A stretch of 64,000 nt of DNA from Magnolia sinica (taxonomy: Eukaryota; Streptophyta; Magnoliopsida; Magnoliales; Magnoliaceae), in contig NC_080582.1 in NCBI RefSeq assembly GCF_029962835.1, forward strand, positions 76,008,177 to 76,072,176, read 5' to 3'. Below, piece by piece: positions 21,068 through 32,456 of the stretch; within the stretch, counting starts at the first letter, position 1, and each line of letters opens with the position of its first letter. The notes under the pieces are model-generated. The model was not told the origin of the DNA. It searched no databases and saw only the letters and a list, made by a program, of their open reading frames with translations. The translations under genes were made by a program, and so were the position numbers.

Positions 21068-22589
21068 TCTTTCTTTCCCTTTTCCTCCTTTTTTTTTCTG
21101 TTAATTTCTAATTTTCAGAAAAACACTATCATATAAATATATAAAATATATGATAATCATGTTTTCTAAAGTGGACTTTTCTAAATTCTGAAAATTGTTA
21201 AGAGGGAGATGGCCCACATGTCCAAATTAATCGTGATCATCCATTGATGCATGTTGTCCTTACTGCATGTGCATGCCCAGATCTAACCATGTGGGGCCCA
21301 CCTATGTCTGACATGAATGGGTCCCACATATCTTGACCATGGGATCAGCTTGTGGGGCCCATAAAACGTGCCTATGGTCACACATGTTTAGCCTTTGTTG
21401 CATCAGCAACTTGCCGACTGATTTGGGCCTAGTTAAAGCCACCCTTTGGGAGATCTGATCCACTAATCTCGTTCAACCCATCGAGGCTTTGGGAGATCTG
21501 AACCGTCCAATTTTTTAAACGAGTGGTCACACTTCGATAATGGAGTTCTGAGTGCGAAGATATTGGACGAGTAAGATTGCGTGGTTTCCTACATGTAGAC
21601 CCATACATGTCATTGTTATGTCAATAACTTGTGTCCCAATTTTTGGGAAGATCTGAACTGTCCATCATGTCCAGTATGTCGAACTGTTAGAAGTGTGGAG
21701 TCATTCGTTTGGATCCTGAGGAAATTGGATGTTCAAGATTAGTTGTTCCTTAAGAGGGTTTATCGATGCATTAGTTGGATTGGACAGTACCTATCCATAT
21801 GTAAACATATTTGATCTTGATCGTTCGATCTTGTTTCTGACCGATCTGATTCATCTCAAATCTAATTGAATTGAAACTTACTTTTAAACCCAATTAACAC
21901 CCACTGAAAACATCTAATGGTATAGAATAACTAAATGATGATCCAATGAAGAAGGTCTGAGCTAAAGACATCCTATGAGTTCATTGTAAGATCTCAGCCG
22001 CATGTTTATTGTATGATGTTTTAGAAATACTTATAATATTGTTTATCGTCTTTTATTGGTGATGTATCATCTATAATAATTCCTTTTAATTGGATGCCCA
22101 AGTGTAAGATGTGTAAGGCCCACACACTCTTTCTGGCGCCACACGTCTTCTTATTTGTAATGTTATGGTCTTCAATAAACACATATTGAGTATTATCCCT
22201 GGGTGTATACTTAATGTTAGTAGAAGCATGATATGATGGGATTTGATTGGATGATAGATTGATTGGATGATAGAAAGTATTAAAAATATAACTTGATCAA
22301 GTACCTGCTATGCTTGGCCAAACAACTTTTGGCCGCAGTCTGTAAGCCGATTAAATTATGTCCATAGGGTAAGTAGTCTATTGGCTCTAAATATCCACGA
22401 TGACCTGACGTGGTGGAGTTTGATTAGATCATGTGCGGTTGTTAGATATAGGCATAGTTGACAGAGTGATGAGCTAACGTGGTAGGATTGATTGGGCTAT
22501 GTGCCATGATTAGAAATGAAATGGGTAAGTAGTAATGGGCTACGGACCATGTCATCCAATCAAACATGTGTCACGTGGCCTAATTAAAT
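21068..22589. other. Repeat-derived DNA without recognisable gene
   Basis: Contains fragments such as GTGGGGCCCACCTATG at 21,290 and repeated TTTGGGAGATCTGA at 21,446, 21,489 and 21,640, suggesting an old internally repeated element. No frame over about 60 codons and no RNA gene is recognised. Confidence 0.35.
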
Positions 22590-23102
22590 GGAAACGGATT
22601 GGCTACTCCCCCTGCCACCATCCCTGTAGCTGATGGTCGGTGCTCTGTGGGCCCCCCTATGATATATATATTTCATCCACGCCGTTCATCCATTTTTACA
22701 AATCTTTTTATTGCTTGATCCCAAAAATTAGAGGGATATAAATCTCAAGTAGACCACACCACAGGAAAACAATAGTGATTTGATATTCACCATTAAAACC
22801 TCCTAAGGCCCACCGTACCGTTTATTTGACATCCAATCTGTTGACTAGGTCATACAAACCTAGATGAAGGGAAAAAAACAAATATAAGCTTGGTACAAAA
22901 CTTTTATGGCCCCAAAAAGTTTTTAATGATTGACATTCATTCAAGACTATTTCCTGTAATGTGGTCCACTTGAGATTGGGATATACCTCATTTTTGGTCT
23001 CATGCCCTAAAATGATCTAGAAAAATAGATGGAGGGGATGGATGAAACACATACATAATGGTGGGGCTCACAGAGCACAGACCACCAAGCCAATTCATTT
23101 CC
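22590..23102. mobile_element. Foldback element, GGATTGGCTACTCC family (full length)
   Basis: The left arm GGAAACGGATTGGCTACTCC mirrors the right arm AAGCCAATTCATTTCC (decayed). Between them lie GGTCGGTGCTCTGTGGGCCC and CTCACAGAGCACAGACC, also mirrored. About 513 bp long. Flanking 9-mers (TAATTAAAT / ATGTAAAAG) do not match convincingly. Confidence 0.65.
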
Positions 23103-23154
23103 ATGTAAAAGGCTCCCGCAAAAAATCCGCATCCCACGGTCCCACACGGACTAA

Positions 23155-24361
23155 TAGAGGTGGGCAACTTGGGTCCGATCTGGTGGATCCGACCTGACCA
23201 AACCCGACTTGATACTGTTCCGAACAGAACCGACGATCTGATCGGGCCTGATCGATTCTGATCATCCAGATCCGATGGTATTTCAAGTCAGGTTCAGATA
23301 GCACTGTATCCGGACAGATCCGGCCCGAATACCCGGACCGAATGGGTCTGAACCGACCCGAACAGACCGACCCGGAGCGACGTCAGGTATACTATAAATA
23401 CCCTTTTTTTCACCCAGACGTTTTACTCTAGCTTGTTTTTTTCCCCAAACCTCTCCCTCATTTTTACCCTAGCCCGATCTTTTCCCCAAAACTCTCCGGC
23501 CCAAACTCTCCCGCCCAAAACTCTCCCGCTCGATTTACTACACTAAGGCAATGGATAAGAGTTAGCTACAAGCAGGGAATGCCTGGCCACACCATGCTTA
23601 GCCAGGTCATCCACAATATGATTCACCTGTCCAGGGACTGAGGAAAAAGGAAACTAAATGAGGATATCGCAGCCCTCTAATCTTATTTACACAAAGGAAG
23701 TAGTACCAAGGAATCCACAAGGAGCTACTAGCACAACAAATGGCTTTTTTGGAGTCTCCTTCCACCATGAGATGAGAGTCTTCACAGTCTTCGTCTCAAC
23801 TTGGTTAGTACTTATTTTTTCATTGAATGCAACACAAATTTAACTCTTATCTCTTTCCATGGGTTAACTATTCTTTCCCCATGATGTTTGGTTTTGGCCA
23901 ACCCAATATGATACCACGTGTTCTGTGGCACAAGATTTAGACCACATCATCATCATCATCATCATTATTGCATTCCCCCAATTATTTGGGGTGGGTTTTG
24001 TGAATCATATTTTGCCTATCTTTGAAATAGGGATCGTTCTTTATAACATTAACCCTCCTCCGTTAACCTGGCTCGTGATCAACTGGCACGTTTTCTATCA
24101 GGCGGAGTTATGGATTTTTTTGATTATTTGTTATTTATTTTTATTTTTTTGGGAATTGATGATTTTCTTAATATAAAATATCAGGTGTTTGGACTTGGAT
24201 CCGACACGGATCAGTCCAGGGAAGTATGTGTTAGGATCGGACCGGGTCAGATGGCCCAGACTCAGTCCCGGATTGGTCCGAGTTCGAGTAGGTCCATGCA
24301 GAACACGGACCAGGCTGAGTTGGACCCAATCCGATTCGACTCGGTCCGATGCCCAGCTCTA
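23155..24361. mobile_element. hAT-like non-autonomous element, about 1.2 kb
   Basis: The ends TAGAGGTGGGCA and TGCCCAGCTCTA are inverted with one mismatch. The flanks CGGACTAA (23147-23154) and CGGACAAA (24362-24369) match at 7 of 8 positions, fitting an aged hAT target duplication. Both subterminal regions are rich in GACC(C)GA / TCGGTCC repeats that can pair. No transposase. A LINE tail is embedded in it. Confidence 0.72.
23938..24118 (-). mobile_element. RTE-type LINE 3' end fragment
   Basis: A (CAT)n microsatellite at 23,945-23,965 is followed by GCATTCCCCCAATTATTTGG, GTGGGTTTTGTGAATC and a 'ccctcctccgttaacctgg...aggcggagtt' block. This is the minus-strand view of a tail I recognise from plant RTE LINEs (simple-repeat tail next to CCCAACTAATTGGGGTCGGC). 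It is only the 3' end and non-coding, and it lies inside the hAT-like element. Confidence 0.55.
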
Positions 24362-24369
24362 CGGACAAA

Positions 24370-26450
24370 GGCATTACCCAAGGTGGCAGTATATCACTAT
24401 CAGTGGCGCATAGATGTCTATGCGAGAATGGTCGTCTTCTACATGTGAAAGTTGATCTGCCCACTCTTTCAGGGAAACGAATTGCCAGTGACCCATGCAC
24501 AGAGATATTTCTGTGCCTCTGTCCGTTATAAATCTACTCATCCATCTCTTATGAAAGACCACAATAGGACAGGGTCTTAAAAATAGGGCAGATCCAAAAT
24601 TCTTGTAGGCCATACCACACGAAACAGTGGGGCAGAAGTTTTGTATTGGATGAATTTGTTTCTACAGTTTATTTGACTGTTAATAACCCTATGGACGGTT
24701 TGGATGGTATATAAACATCATGGTCAGCTCTAGGAAGGTTTCAGCGGTGGAATTTTATGTTCTCACTATTTCGTTGGTGTGACCCACCTGAGTTTTGGGT
24801 CTGCTTGATTTTTAGAATCCTGTCCTATTGTGGTCTTTCAAAACACATGGACAGAGTGGATTTGATATGGACATCTCTGTGGGCCCCACACAGCACCAGC
24901 CACATGTATATTGGGGTCACGGGAAATCAACTTCCCTCAATAGGTACAGGACGTGAAGTACCAAAAAAGGTTAGCATCTTATATATGCCCAAGTACCAAA
25001 ACTATGCAACGGTCCAAATCATTAATAATGGAAGAAAATAATGATATCGAGATCTGAGTCCTCTTTAACCGTTGCCCATCAATGCTTCTAGAAAAGTTAG
25101 GATCATCTAGGTCTGTGTGGGACCCTGATCAGGTGGTGTTGACACTGTTGATGTGTTGAGCACTATTGGGCCATTATGTTTTATATGTGTTATATATTTA
25201 TGTTGTACATCTATTTTTCCAATACATGTTATGGCATGAACCTAAAAATAAATAGATATGAAGCTCAGGTGGACTACACCATAAGAAATGGTAGAAATAA
25301 TAGCACCCAACGATTGAAACCATTTTAAGGCTTATTGTAATGTTTAATATGTTGATGAGGTCACTCGGATGAAGAGAATATGCAAATATTGGTTTGATCC
25401 AAAACTTTGTGTGGTACTTAAAAAGTTTTTGAGGGTGGACATTCAATCACTGTTGTTTCCTGTGGTGTGGCCCACTCTAGCTTCTAACGTGTTTCATTTT
25501 TTTAGTTTCTGTGTTGAGGGAAATGAATGAACGGCATAAATATAAAACACATACATCACGTTTTGGGCTCCACCAGCACCCATCGGGCAAGGATTGCATT
25601 CATCAGTGTGACCGGATCCACGGCCAGGAATGCGGATTAGCTGTTACTGACAGGTTGACCAGCTAGTCTCCCTACTTAAGCGATGTCGCAAAGTTACGTA
25701 GATCCCACCATGAGGTATGTGTTTTATTTACACCGTTCATCCATCTGGATATATCATTTTAAGGCATGATCCAAAAAAATGAGGCATATCCAAAGTTGCG
25801 GTGGACCCACCAAGGAAAACAACAGAGAGAGTGACTCACTATTGAAACCTTCCTAAGGTCTACCATGACGGTTGTTTGAGATCCATCTTGTTCATAAGTT
25901 AACAAATACATCAAAGAAAGGAAAACACATATCAGCTTGATCGAAAACTTTTGTGGCCATTGGAAGCTTTTAATGGTGGCCATCACTCTCTCCACTGTTT
26001 TATGTGGTGGGCCCACTTGAGATTTGGATCCGACTCATTACTTGGCTTATGCCCTAAAATGGTCTCTTCGAGTGAACGGACAGTGTAGATACAAAACATA
26101 CATTATGGTGGGATCCACAGAACTTGGTGACATCACTTCATCAGGGAGTCTAGCTGCTCAACTAGATATCAAATAAACATTACAGTGGGCTTTAGTAAGT
26201 TTTTAGTGGTGGTCATTCAATCGTTCCTATTTCCTATGATGTGGGCCACTTGAAATTTAGATGTCTCATTAAGTTTTTAACTGCGATCATTCAATTGTCA
26301 GTATTTCCTGTGACGTTGACCACCTGAAATTTGGATGTCTCATTTTTAGGCTAGTGTCCTCAAATGAGCTATCAAAATGAATGGACGGCGTGGATAAAAC
26401 GCATGCATCATAGAGGGGCCCATGGAACTTTTCCAGCACCTATTGAATCC
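24370..26450. repeat. Cluster of decayed foldback repeats
   Basis: Several partial or whole units: about 24,530-24,870, 25,120-25,600, 25,680-26,130 and 26,140-26,430. Each shows the GTGGGCCCAC-type ends, a 'ccatcc/ggatgg' pair and a mirrored centre ('ccacaccataagaaa' against 'tttcctgtggtgtgg'). No intact termini or target duplications were identified. No coding sequence. Confidence 0.55.
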
Positions 26451-26640
26451 GAATCCTATAAAAAACACCCGGCGTTTTAGCTTCGGCCACTACTTTCTCT
26501 TTCCTATTTCCTCTCTCTTCGGACATTCTCTTTGGTTTTTCCACCCCTCAGGTAACGATAGTCTCCCCACTCTCTGTATTTCCGGCGGGTATTGATTCGG
26601 GTCTCCTCGCGACTAGCGGGTTCGAGATTTGATGCGTTTC
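26451..26640 (+). promoter_or_regulatory. Orphan promoter, 5' leader and leader-intron donor
   Basis: TATAAAAAA at 26457-26465 is followed about 25-30 bp on by a CT-rich leader (CTTTCTCTTTCC, CTCTCTCTTC) and then CACCCCTCAG/GTAACG, a good splice donor at 26552. T-rich, GATTTGATGCG-type sequence follows, typical of plant leader introns. No downstream acceptor with coding exon was found before the copia element, so this may be the stranded 5' end of a gene, or the gene's remainder was lost. Confidence 0.4.
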
Positions 26641-27640
26641 TAAGCTAAATGTTCTGATTTTCTGCATCTTATTATTTTGTTATATGTTTAAAGATGAGGG
26701 ACGGTACACAGCTTTTTGCACACATAAGGACCCCACCATGTGGGCCATGGCCCCAGGATCAGATGGACCGGATGATCCTGACCGCTTGCTTGATTTGAGG
26801 AAATGGAAGCTGCACCGCCCATTTCTTGACCGGTCGTGTCTGATGAAAACGGATTGGACAGGGATGGTTTTGGGGCCATGGCACGTTTGTGGTGGGGCAC
26901 GCATGATGAACGGTCCCTATGTTGGATCCTTCATAGGCTTTTTATAATAAATCTTTTGTACCGTATAATGTACATGGATTATTGCATTTTGCATATACTC
27001 TCGTTGTATGGATTCTGTGGAACCCGTTGCCTTTGTTAGATCCCCACCGTTTGTCCACTGGCCCACAACATGGATTCCAGGGGTACGGCTTCGGTGGATC
27101 CATCGCGGTGGATGGGATCCCTGACCGTAGGGTACAGCTTAATGCATATTCCTTATATCTACACGGTCCATCCGCTTTGAAAACTCATTTTAGACTCTTA
27201 TGATCTAGAACTAACTTTTCTCCTGATTCAAGCATTACCTCCACACCTTCAACGTAAAAGACGATCCACGCGGCCAGTTCAAGGTTGTGAATTTTGGATT
27301 TGTGTTATTTTTAGGCCCACTGTGATTATTAATTACCATTTAACCTATTCATAAGGTCACATGGACGTAGATGAAGAGAAAACACAAATATTTAACTTAT
27401 CCAAAACTTCTATGACTTGAGCCATAGAGCTGCCTCAATTTTTGGGCTTTTTTTAAACTCCTCAAAATTTCATTGATATGGAAATTTTCCTGCAGGCTGG
27501 GCGGGCAGTCTCAAGCAGAAAATAAGACCCTAGCCTCCCCTGTTTTTACAAAGCATTCACATTAGGGCTGGCCAAACCAGGGTAGGGCCCTCCTATCATA
27601 TCAAAGGAAAAACAAAAATAAACTAAGTAACGCACACCTA
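26641..27640. other. Repeat-derived DNA, no gene recognised
   Basis: Open frames of up to 87 codons exist on both strands around 26,680-26,950, but they overlap each other across a palindromic GGGCCATGGCCCC region and resemble no family. Foldback-type phrases recur at 27,290-27,420. Confidence 0.35.
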
Positions 27641-27645
27641 AACTT

Positions 27646-27829
27646 TGTTAGATTTTCTATTATTGTATTTCTTTCCTACTTTCTTTATAAAAATATTTTA
27701 CAAATATATAGGGAGATTATCAACCATATTCTTGGCTATACATATATATATTATACAATCACGAATATAATCTTTCTGATTTTCTCTTAATTGGCAACTC
27801 ATTGATTGATTTGACAACTCACGCCAACA
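27646..27829 (-). repeat. Copia 3' LTR
   Basis: 184 bp. On the plus strand it runs from TGTTAGATTTTC to CACGCCAACA, keeping TG...CA ends. The AACTT duplication abuts at 27641-27645. Confidence 0.92.
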
Positions 27830-27845
27830 CTCCCCCTCAAGTGGA
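27830..27845 (-). other. Copia polypurine tract
   Basis: On the minus strand the bases before the LTR read TTGAGGGGGAG, a purine run in the place where plus-strand priming occurs. It overlaps the end of the pol frame. Confidence 0.8.
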
Positions 27846-28320
27846 AGCATCCAAATCTTCAATGCACAACTTATTTAGTGAGTTATAGAAATCCTTACTT
27901 GATACGGCCTTTGTAAGAATATTCACCGGTTGATCTTCAGACTTTACAAATGGAAACCGAATTATTTTAGCTTCGAGATTTTCTTTGATAAATTGTCTGT
28001 CAACCTCCACGTGTTTGGTACGATCATGCTGGATCGGATTGTGAGCAATGGCGATAGCTGCCTTGTTATCACAAAAGAGGTCTATCTTGGATGTAGGAGC
28101 AAACCCAATTTCAGTTAGAAATCTTTTGAGCCACAAGAGTTCACAAAGTCTTTTAGCCATTCCATGGAACTCTACTTCAGCACTTGATAATGCTACCACT
28201 TTTTGCTTCTTACTTCTCCATGTAACAAGATTCCCTCCAATAAACATGAAGTATCCTGAGGTTGATCTTCTGTCTGTAGTATTCCCTACCTAATCTGCGT
28301 TTATATAACCATTAACTCTG
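27837..28320 (-). pseudogene. Copia RNase H domain (end of pol)
   Basis: Reads GGNLVTWRSKKQKVVALSSA, EVEFHGMAKRLCELLWLKRF, FCDNKAAIAIAHNP, HDRTKHVEVDRQFIKENL and DILTKAVSS-like NILTKAVSSKDF, the standard copia RNase H with its acidic positions. The terminal 136 codons are open. Just upstream the Trp codon of the conserved ADW motif is replaced by a stop (plus-strand 28,290 region), which separates it from the reverse transcriptase frame. Confidence 0.9.
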
Positions 28321-29290
28321 ATATGGTTATTTTTCGAAAACATAAGCCCTTTTTCCGGAAAGGATTTTAAGTATCGTAAAATCCGGATCACCGCCTCCAT
28401 ATGATCCGTACTAGGTTGATGCATGAATTGACTTATTGCACTCATTGCGTAGGTAATATCTGGACAAGTATGGGAGAGGTAAATAAGTTTACCAACTAAT
28501 CTCTGGTACCTTCCTTTGTCCGTTGGCATTTTGGCTTGAATATTCTCCGAGCTTGTGGTTCTGAATGATTGAAGTGTCTGCTGGCTTATAATCCAACATT
28601 CCAACCTCACATAGTAAGTCTAATATATATTTTCGCTGAAAAAGAAATATACATCGCTTTGATCTAGCAACCTCTATTCCCATGAAATATTTGAGTCCTC
28701 CTTATCATTCCTTGTGATGATCATATCATCGACATATACAATTAAAATTGTTACCTTGTCCCGTTGGTGCTTCAAAAATAATGTATGATCTGAATTACTT
28801 TGGTGGAAACCATACTTCTTCATTGCCAGACTGAACCTCTCAAACCATGCTCGAGGTGATTGTTTTAATTCATACAGTGCTCGTTGCAATTTGCACACAA
28901 CTTCAGCTTTTGAAGATGTTGTGTAGTCTGGAAGAGTATCCATATAGACTTCCTCTTCATGATCACCATGGAGAAATGCGTTCTTTACATCAAACTGGTG
29001 CAATGGCCAGTCCAAGTTGGCTGCGAAAGATAACAGGACCCTGACTGTATTTAACTTGGCTACCGATGAAAAAGTTTCTTAATAATATACACCATATGTC
29101 TGAATGTATCCCTTTGCGACTAGCCTTACCTTATTTCGTTTTATAGATCCATCTGCCTTTTGTTTAACAGAGAAGACCCATTTGCACCCGACTGTTTTTT
29201 TCCTTTGGGCAATGGAACCAAGGTCCATGTTTGATTCTTTAGTAGTACTCCCATTTCTTCCTTTATTGCCTGTATCCACTTGGGATCAGC
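28290..29290 (-). pseudogene. Copia reverse transcriptase (broken)
   Basis: Recognisable blocks are NGS-VFSVKQKADGSIKRNK, QFDVKNAFLHGDHEEEVYM, ALYELKQSPRAWF, the catalytic box ILIVYVDDMIITRN, and then (new frame) GIEVARSKRCIFLFQRKYIL and RYQRLVGKLIYLSHTCPDIT. The YVDD aspartates are intact. Right after NDKED about 60-70 bases expected in the family are missing and the frame changes. Other stops lie near 29,080. The domain is catalytically recognisable but cannot be translated as one protein. Confidence 0.9.
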
Positions 29291-29559
29291 TAAAGCTTCT
29301 TGAATTGTAGTGGGAATATGACATGCGGACAGCTTGTGTGAGAATGTCTTGAGAGGTTCAAGTAGTTTTTCGGTGGAAACATAGTTGACAATTAGATACC
29401 TCGACCTTCTTTCCTCAATGTCTAGAGAGTATCTATTTGGTGGCTTGCCACGGTTATACCTGAAAGGTAAGGTATACCCAACAAACATATTTATGTTATT
29501 CATAAATGATGGTGTAGTGAAATTGCTTACCTCAGGAATATTCTTAGGAAATTGGTCTG

Positions 29560-30720
29560 CAGGCACTAAGAGATGGGGGGATTCGGGTTTTTCTCTTAAT
29601 GATGTGAGCTCAGTTGCCGAAGGCCCTCTAGATTTAGAGGATATGTCAAGCCTTGAAGATGTATTTGTTGATTCCTCGTCAATTATTGGTGTGTCATTCC
29701 GATCTTCAGGCCAATCAAAACTCAGTCAATTCAACTCTTCATCTAGTGTCTCCCCCTGAAGAGAAGAAGTGGATGCCGAAGAACGATAGAACGGTTCGGA
29801 TTCTAGAAAGGTGACATCCATAGTCACATAAGTACGCTTGGTAGCAAGTTCATGGCAGCGGTAGCCTTTTGATGCGTAGCATAGCCCAAGAAGAGGCACC
29901 GAAGGGAACATGAGTCAAGTTTGGTGCACCGGTTCTTAGGGAGGTGCACATACGCCACACACCTAAATATGCGAGGAGGGAGCATTGGGGTCGTAGGTAG
30001 AGAAACCAAGGCTGACAGAGACTGTAATAGGGTCTTAAAATGTAATATTTTGGAAGGAATGCAATTGATTAAATGTACAGCAGTAGTAATAGCATCGGGT
30101 CAATGTAGTGTGGGAATATGAGTGCGTAGAAGGAGAGTCCGGGCAATCTCAAGAATATGTTGATTCTTCCGTTTAGTGACTCCATTTTGCTGAGGGGTCT
30201 GAGGATATAAGGTCTCATGAATAAGACCATGTTGTTGAAAATAGGAATGAAAGTGGTGATTAACATATTCACCACCATTATCAGAACGGAGAATCTGAAT
30301 CTAAGCGGAAAACTGGGTCTGAACCATAACATGAAATGACTAAAAGATACGAAATGCTTCATCCTTATATTTCATCAAATATAGGCAGGTCATCCAGGTA
30401 CAATCATCAACAAATATCACAAACCACCGTACACCAGATATAGTAGATAAAGGAAAGGGTACTCATACATCAGAATGAATCAAAGCAAGAGATGTATTAC
30501 TTTTATTCATACTTAATAGATAAATAGCACAATAACTTTTGTCTAAAATACAAATATCACAGTGAAAATCAGAAGTCTCCACATTAGAGAATAAATCAGG
30601 AAATAAATGCCTAAATACCTAAATGATAGATGTCTCAAACGACGATGCCACAGCCAAATCTGTCGAGCCTTGGAACCAAGTGTAGAAGACACGTGATGCA
30701 CGTGACCCAAACTAAAATCT
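29560..30720 (-). pseudogene. Copia integrase and linker (broken)
   Basis: Fragments in order on the minus strand: LWHRRLRHLSFRYL (His part of the zinc-binding region), a DVW-like block, RSDNGGEYVNHHFHSYFQQH, PQTPQQNGV and RTLL, then RIFRCVAYVHLPKNRCTKLD and FLGYATHQK. Two acidic catalytic residues are visible. The third, the Glu that follows QNGV in relatives, reads Lys here (QNGVTKRKN). Several frameshifts and stops occur. Confidence 0.85.
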
Positions 30721-30759
30721 TCCATGTAGTATAATCCCCCCTCTTAGTACCATGTCCAA

Positions 30760-31100
30760 TTATCTCTTTGGTGAGAATATCCTGAATAAGACAAAAATCG
30801 AAAAACATTAGCACCACACAATTTAGATCTGTAGTAATTTGGCTAACAGATAATAGTTTGTGAGATAAAGAGGGAACAAGCAGAGTGTTAGGTAAATGAA
30901 GAGAAGGTGATAGGGATACAGATCCGGCTCCTGTGACAGGTGAGGTCACTCCATTAGCATTCGCAATGCTGGTGCGCCTTGGAGGTGAGTGATGGGAGAA
31001 ATCCGTGGGATCAAATGTCATATGATCCGTGGCCCCAGAGTCGAGGAGCCAATCACTACTGTCCACATTATGGCGACGACTAAGCAAGGCATGACAAAGG
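30760..31100 (-). pseudogene. Copia protease
   Basis: The aspartic protease motif is intact: SDWLLDSGATDHMTF at about 31,015-31,060. It is followed by NTLLVPSLSHKLLSVSQI and a pre-integrase segment. The frame continues from the gag-linker side and then runs off into nonsense before the zinc-binding domain. Confidence 0.88.
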
Positions 31101-31216
31101 TTACCCAAATCCGCAGGAGAGAAGTCCAATTTAGGTGAGGCAGTGGGCGGGATAAGAGAGAGATAAGGTTCGGCTGCTGCCACAGTAGCCTTTCCCGTGC
31201 CTTTAGCCGTACCATC

Positions 31217-32187
31217 TCATTTTTTTCTGGTTTGAAGCTCGTGCCACCAATCGGGGTACCCATGCAACTGAAAACAGTTTTCACGTGTATGCTTCGTTTT
31301 GCCACAATGAGAGCATTTGATACCATCAGATGAGGTACGGGCTTTAGAGGAAGATTTTCCAATATGCTGAGAAACTGATCCAGACAGTCCAAGTTTTAGG
31401 CCTTTTGAAGCAAGCACCGCCCCTGGAGGTGGTTCATGGTCGTCAGCGTTCATCACCACCTGGCGAAGAGCCTCGCTGCGAACATGGGCATACGCTTGCT
31501 CCACGGTGGGAAACAGGTGCATTTGCAACACGTCCCTACGAATATTGTCCAACCTGTTATCAAGACCATCCAAGAATACATAAACCCGATCTTCTTGGAG
31601 AAGATTATTATAACGTTCAATATCGGCAGAGCACTCCATTGGATTGGGACGTCAAAAATCAATCTCACGTCAGAGACCTTGCAAATCGATGTGGTATTTT
31701 TCTAGGGAGCTACCCGCTTAGCAGAGACATGAGACGCATCGTCGGAGATCATAAACTTGAGAGGTATCGTCACCATCAAAATAGGTGGTAGCAACTAAAT
31801 CCCAAACCATTTTGGCCGTGGAAAATCGAATGAAATTGCCGATTAACGCCAAATCCATGAAGTTAATCAATCATCCTTTGACAATGGCATTGTCAGTACG
31901 CAATTTTCGGAAGGACAAATCGGTCGGAGATGGCGGAGGTAACTTGCCATTGATGTAGCCCAACTTGTCTTTGTTGGAGATGTACATCTCGACAACTTAG
32001 GACCATAAAGCATAGTTGGAATCATCTAACATGATGCCAATCGGGACAGCCGCAGGTTCAGAAAGCATGGTCGGGGCCTGAGCTTTGGACAGAGCTTCAA
32101 CCATTTCATGGTGAATATTTCAGAGAGGAACGTATCATGGTTTATGGAAGAGTCACCAGACTTCGTCAGGGTTTCGGTGTCTCCCAT
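31217..32187 (-). pseudogene. Copia gag with CCHC knuckle (broken)
   Basis: The probable start ATG is at 32187-32185 (MGDTETL), about 70 bases inside the primer-binding site. The N-terminal part is frame-broken. The C-terminal 140 codons are open: DRVYVFLDGLDNRLDNIRRD, VEQAYAHVRSEALRQ, and the zinc knuckle CSHCGKTKHTRENC followed by LHGYPDWWHEL. Confidence 0.85.
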
Positions 32188-32257
32188 ATGTGAAGGTGGC
32201 GACGGAAAGAGGCTATGAACAAGGGTTAGACATAAACAAAGAGCCAGAAATCGAGTA

Positions 32258-32269
32258 GCTCTGATACCA
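32258..32269 (-). other. Copia primer-binding site
   Basis: On the minus strand this reads TGGTATCAGAGC, matching the 3' end of initiator methionyl-tRNA, the usual primer of plant copia elements. It abuts the 5' LTR with no spacer. Confidence 0.92.
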
Positions 32270-32451
32270 TGTCAGATTTTCTATTATTGTATTTCTTTCA
32301 TACTTTCTTTATAGAGATATTGTATAAATATATAGGGAGATTAGAAACCTTATTCTTGGCTATACATAGATATTGTTCAATCATGAATATAATCTTTCTA
32401 ATTTTCTCTTAATTGACAACTCATTGATTGATTTGACAACTCACGCCAAGA
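32270..32451 (-). repeat. Copia 5' LTR
   Basis: 182 bp, TGTCAGATTTTC to CACGCCAAGA on the plus strand. The terminal CA has mutated to GA. The AACTT duplication follows at 32452-32456. Confidence 0.9.
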
Positions 32452-32456
32452 AACTT

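Larger units (their letters stand above)
27646..32451 (-). mobile_element. Ty1/copia retrotransposon, full length but inactive, minus strand
   Basis: A 4806-bp element with two LTRs (27646-27829 and 32270-32451), a primer-binding site complementary to initiator tRNA-Met next to the right LTR, and a polypurine tract next to the left LTR. Order on the minus strand: gag, protease, integrase, reverse transcriptase, RNase H, the Ty1/copia order. AACTT flanks both ends (27641-27645, 32452-32456), a 5-bp target duplication. Stops, frameshifts and a deletion after YVDD show it is not autonomous. The two LTRs are about 90% alike by eye, so the insertion is old. The short LTRs (~183 bp) suggest a compact lineage, which I do not name. 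Confidence 0.95.

Noticed and set aside
22581-23111. 9-bp target duplication for the foldback element at 22590-23102
   Set aside because: Flanks TAATTAAAT and ATGTAAAAG match at only about 4 of 9 positions, no better than chance in AT-rich DNA.
26684-26947. Overlapping frames on both strands as genes
   Set aside because: They mirror each other over a palindromic GGGCCATGGCCCC area and match no family.
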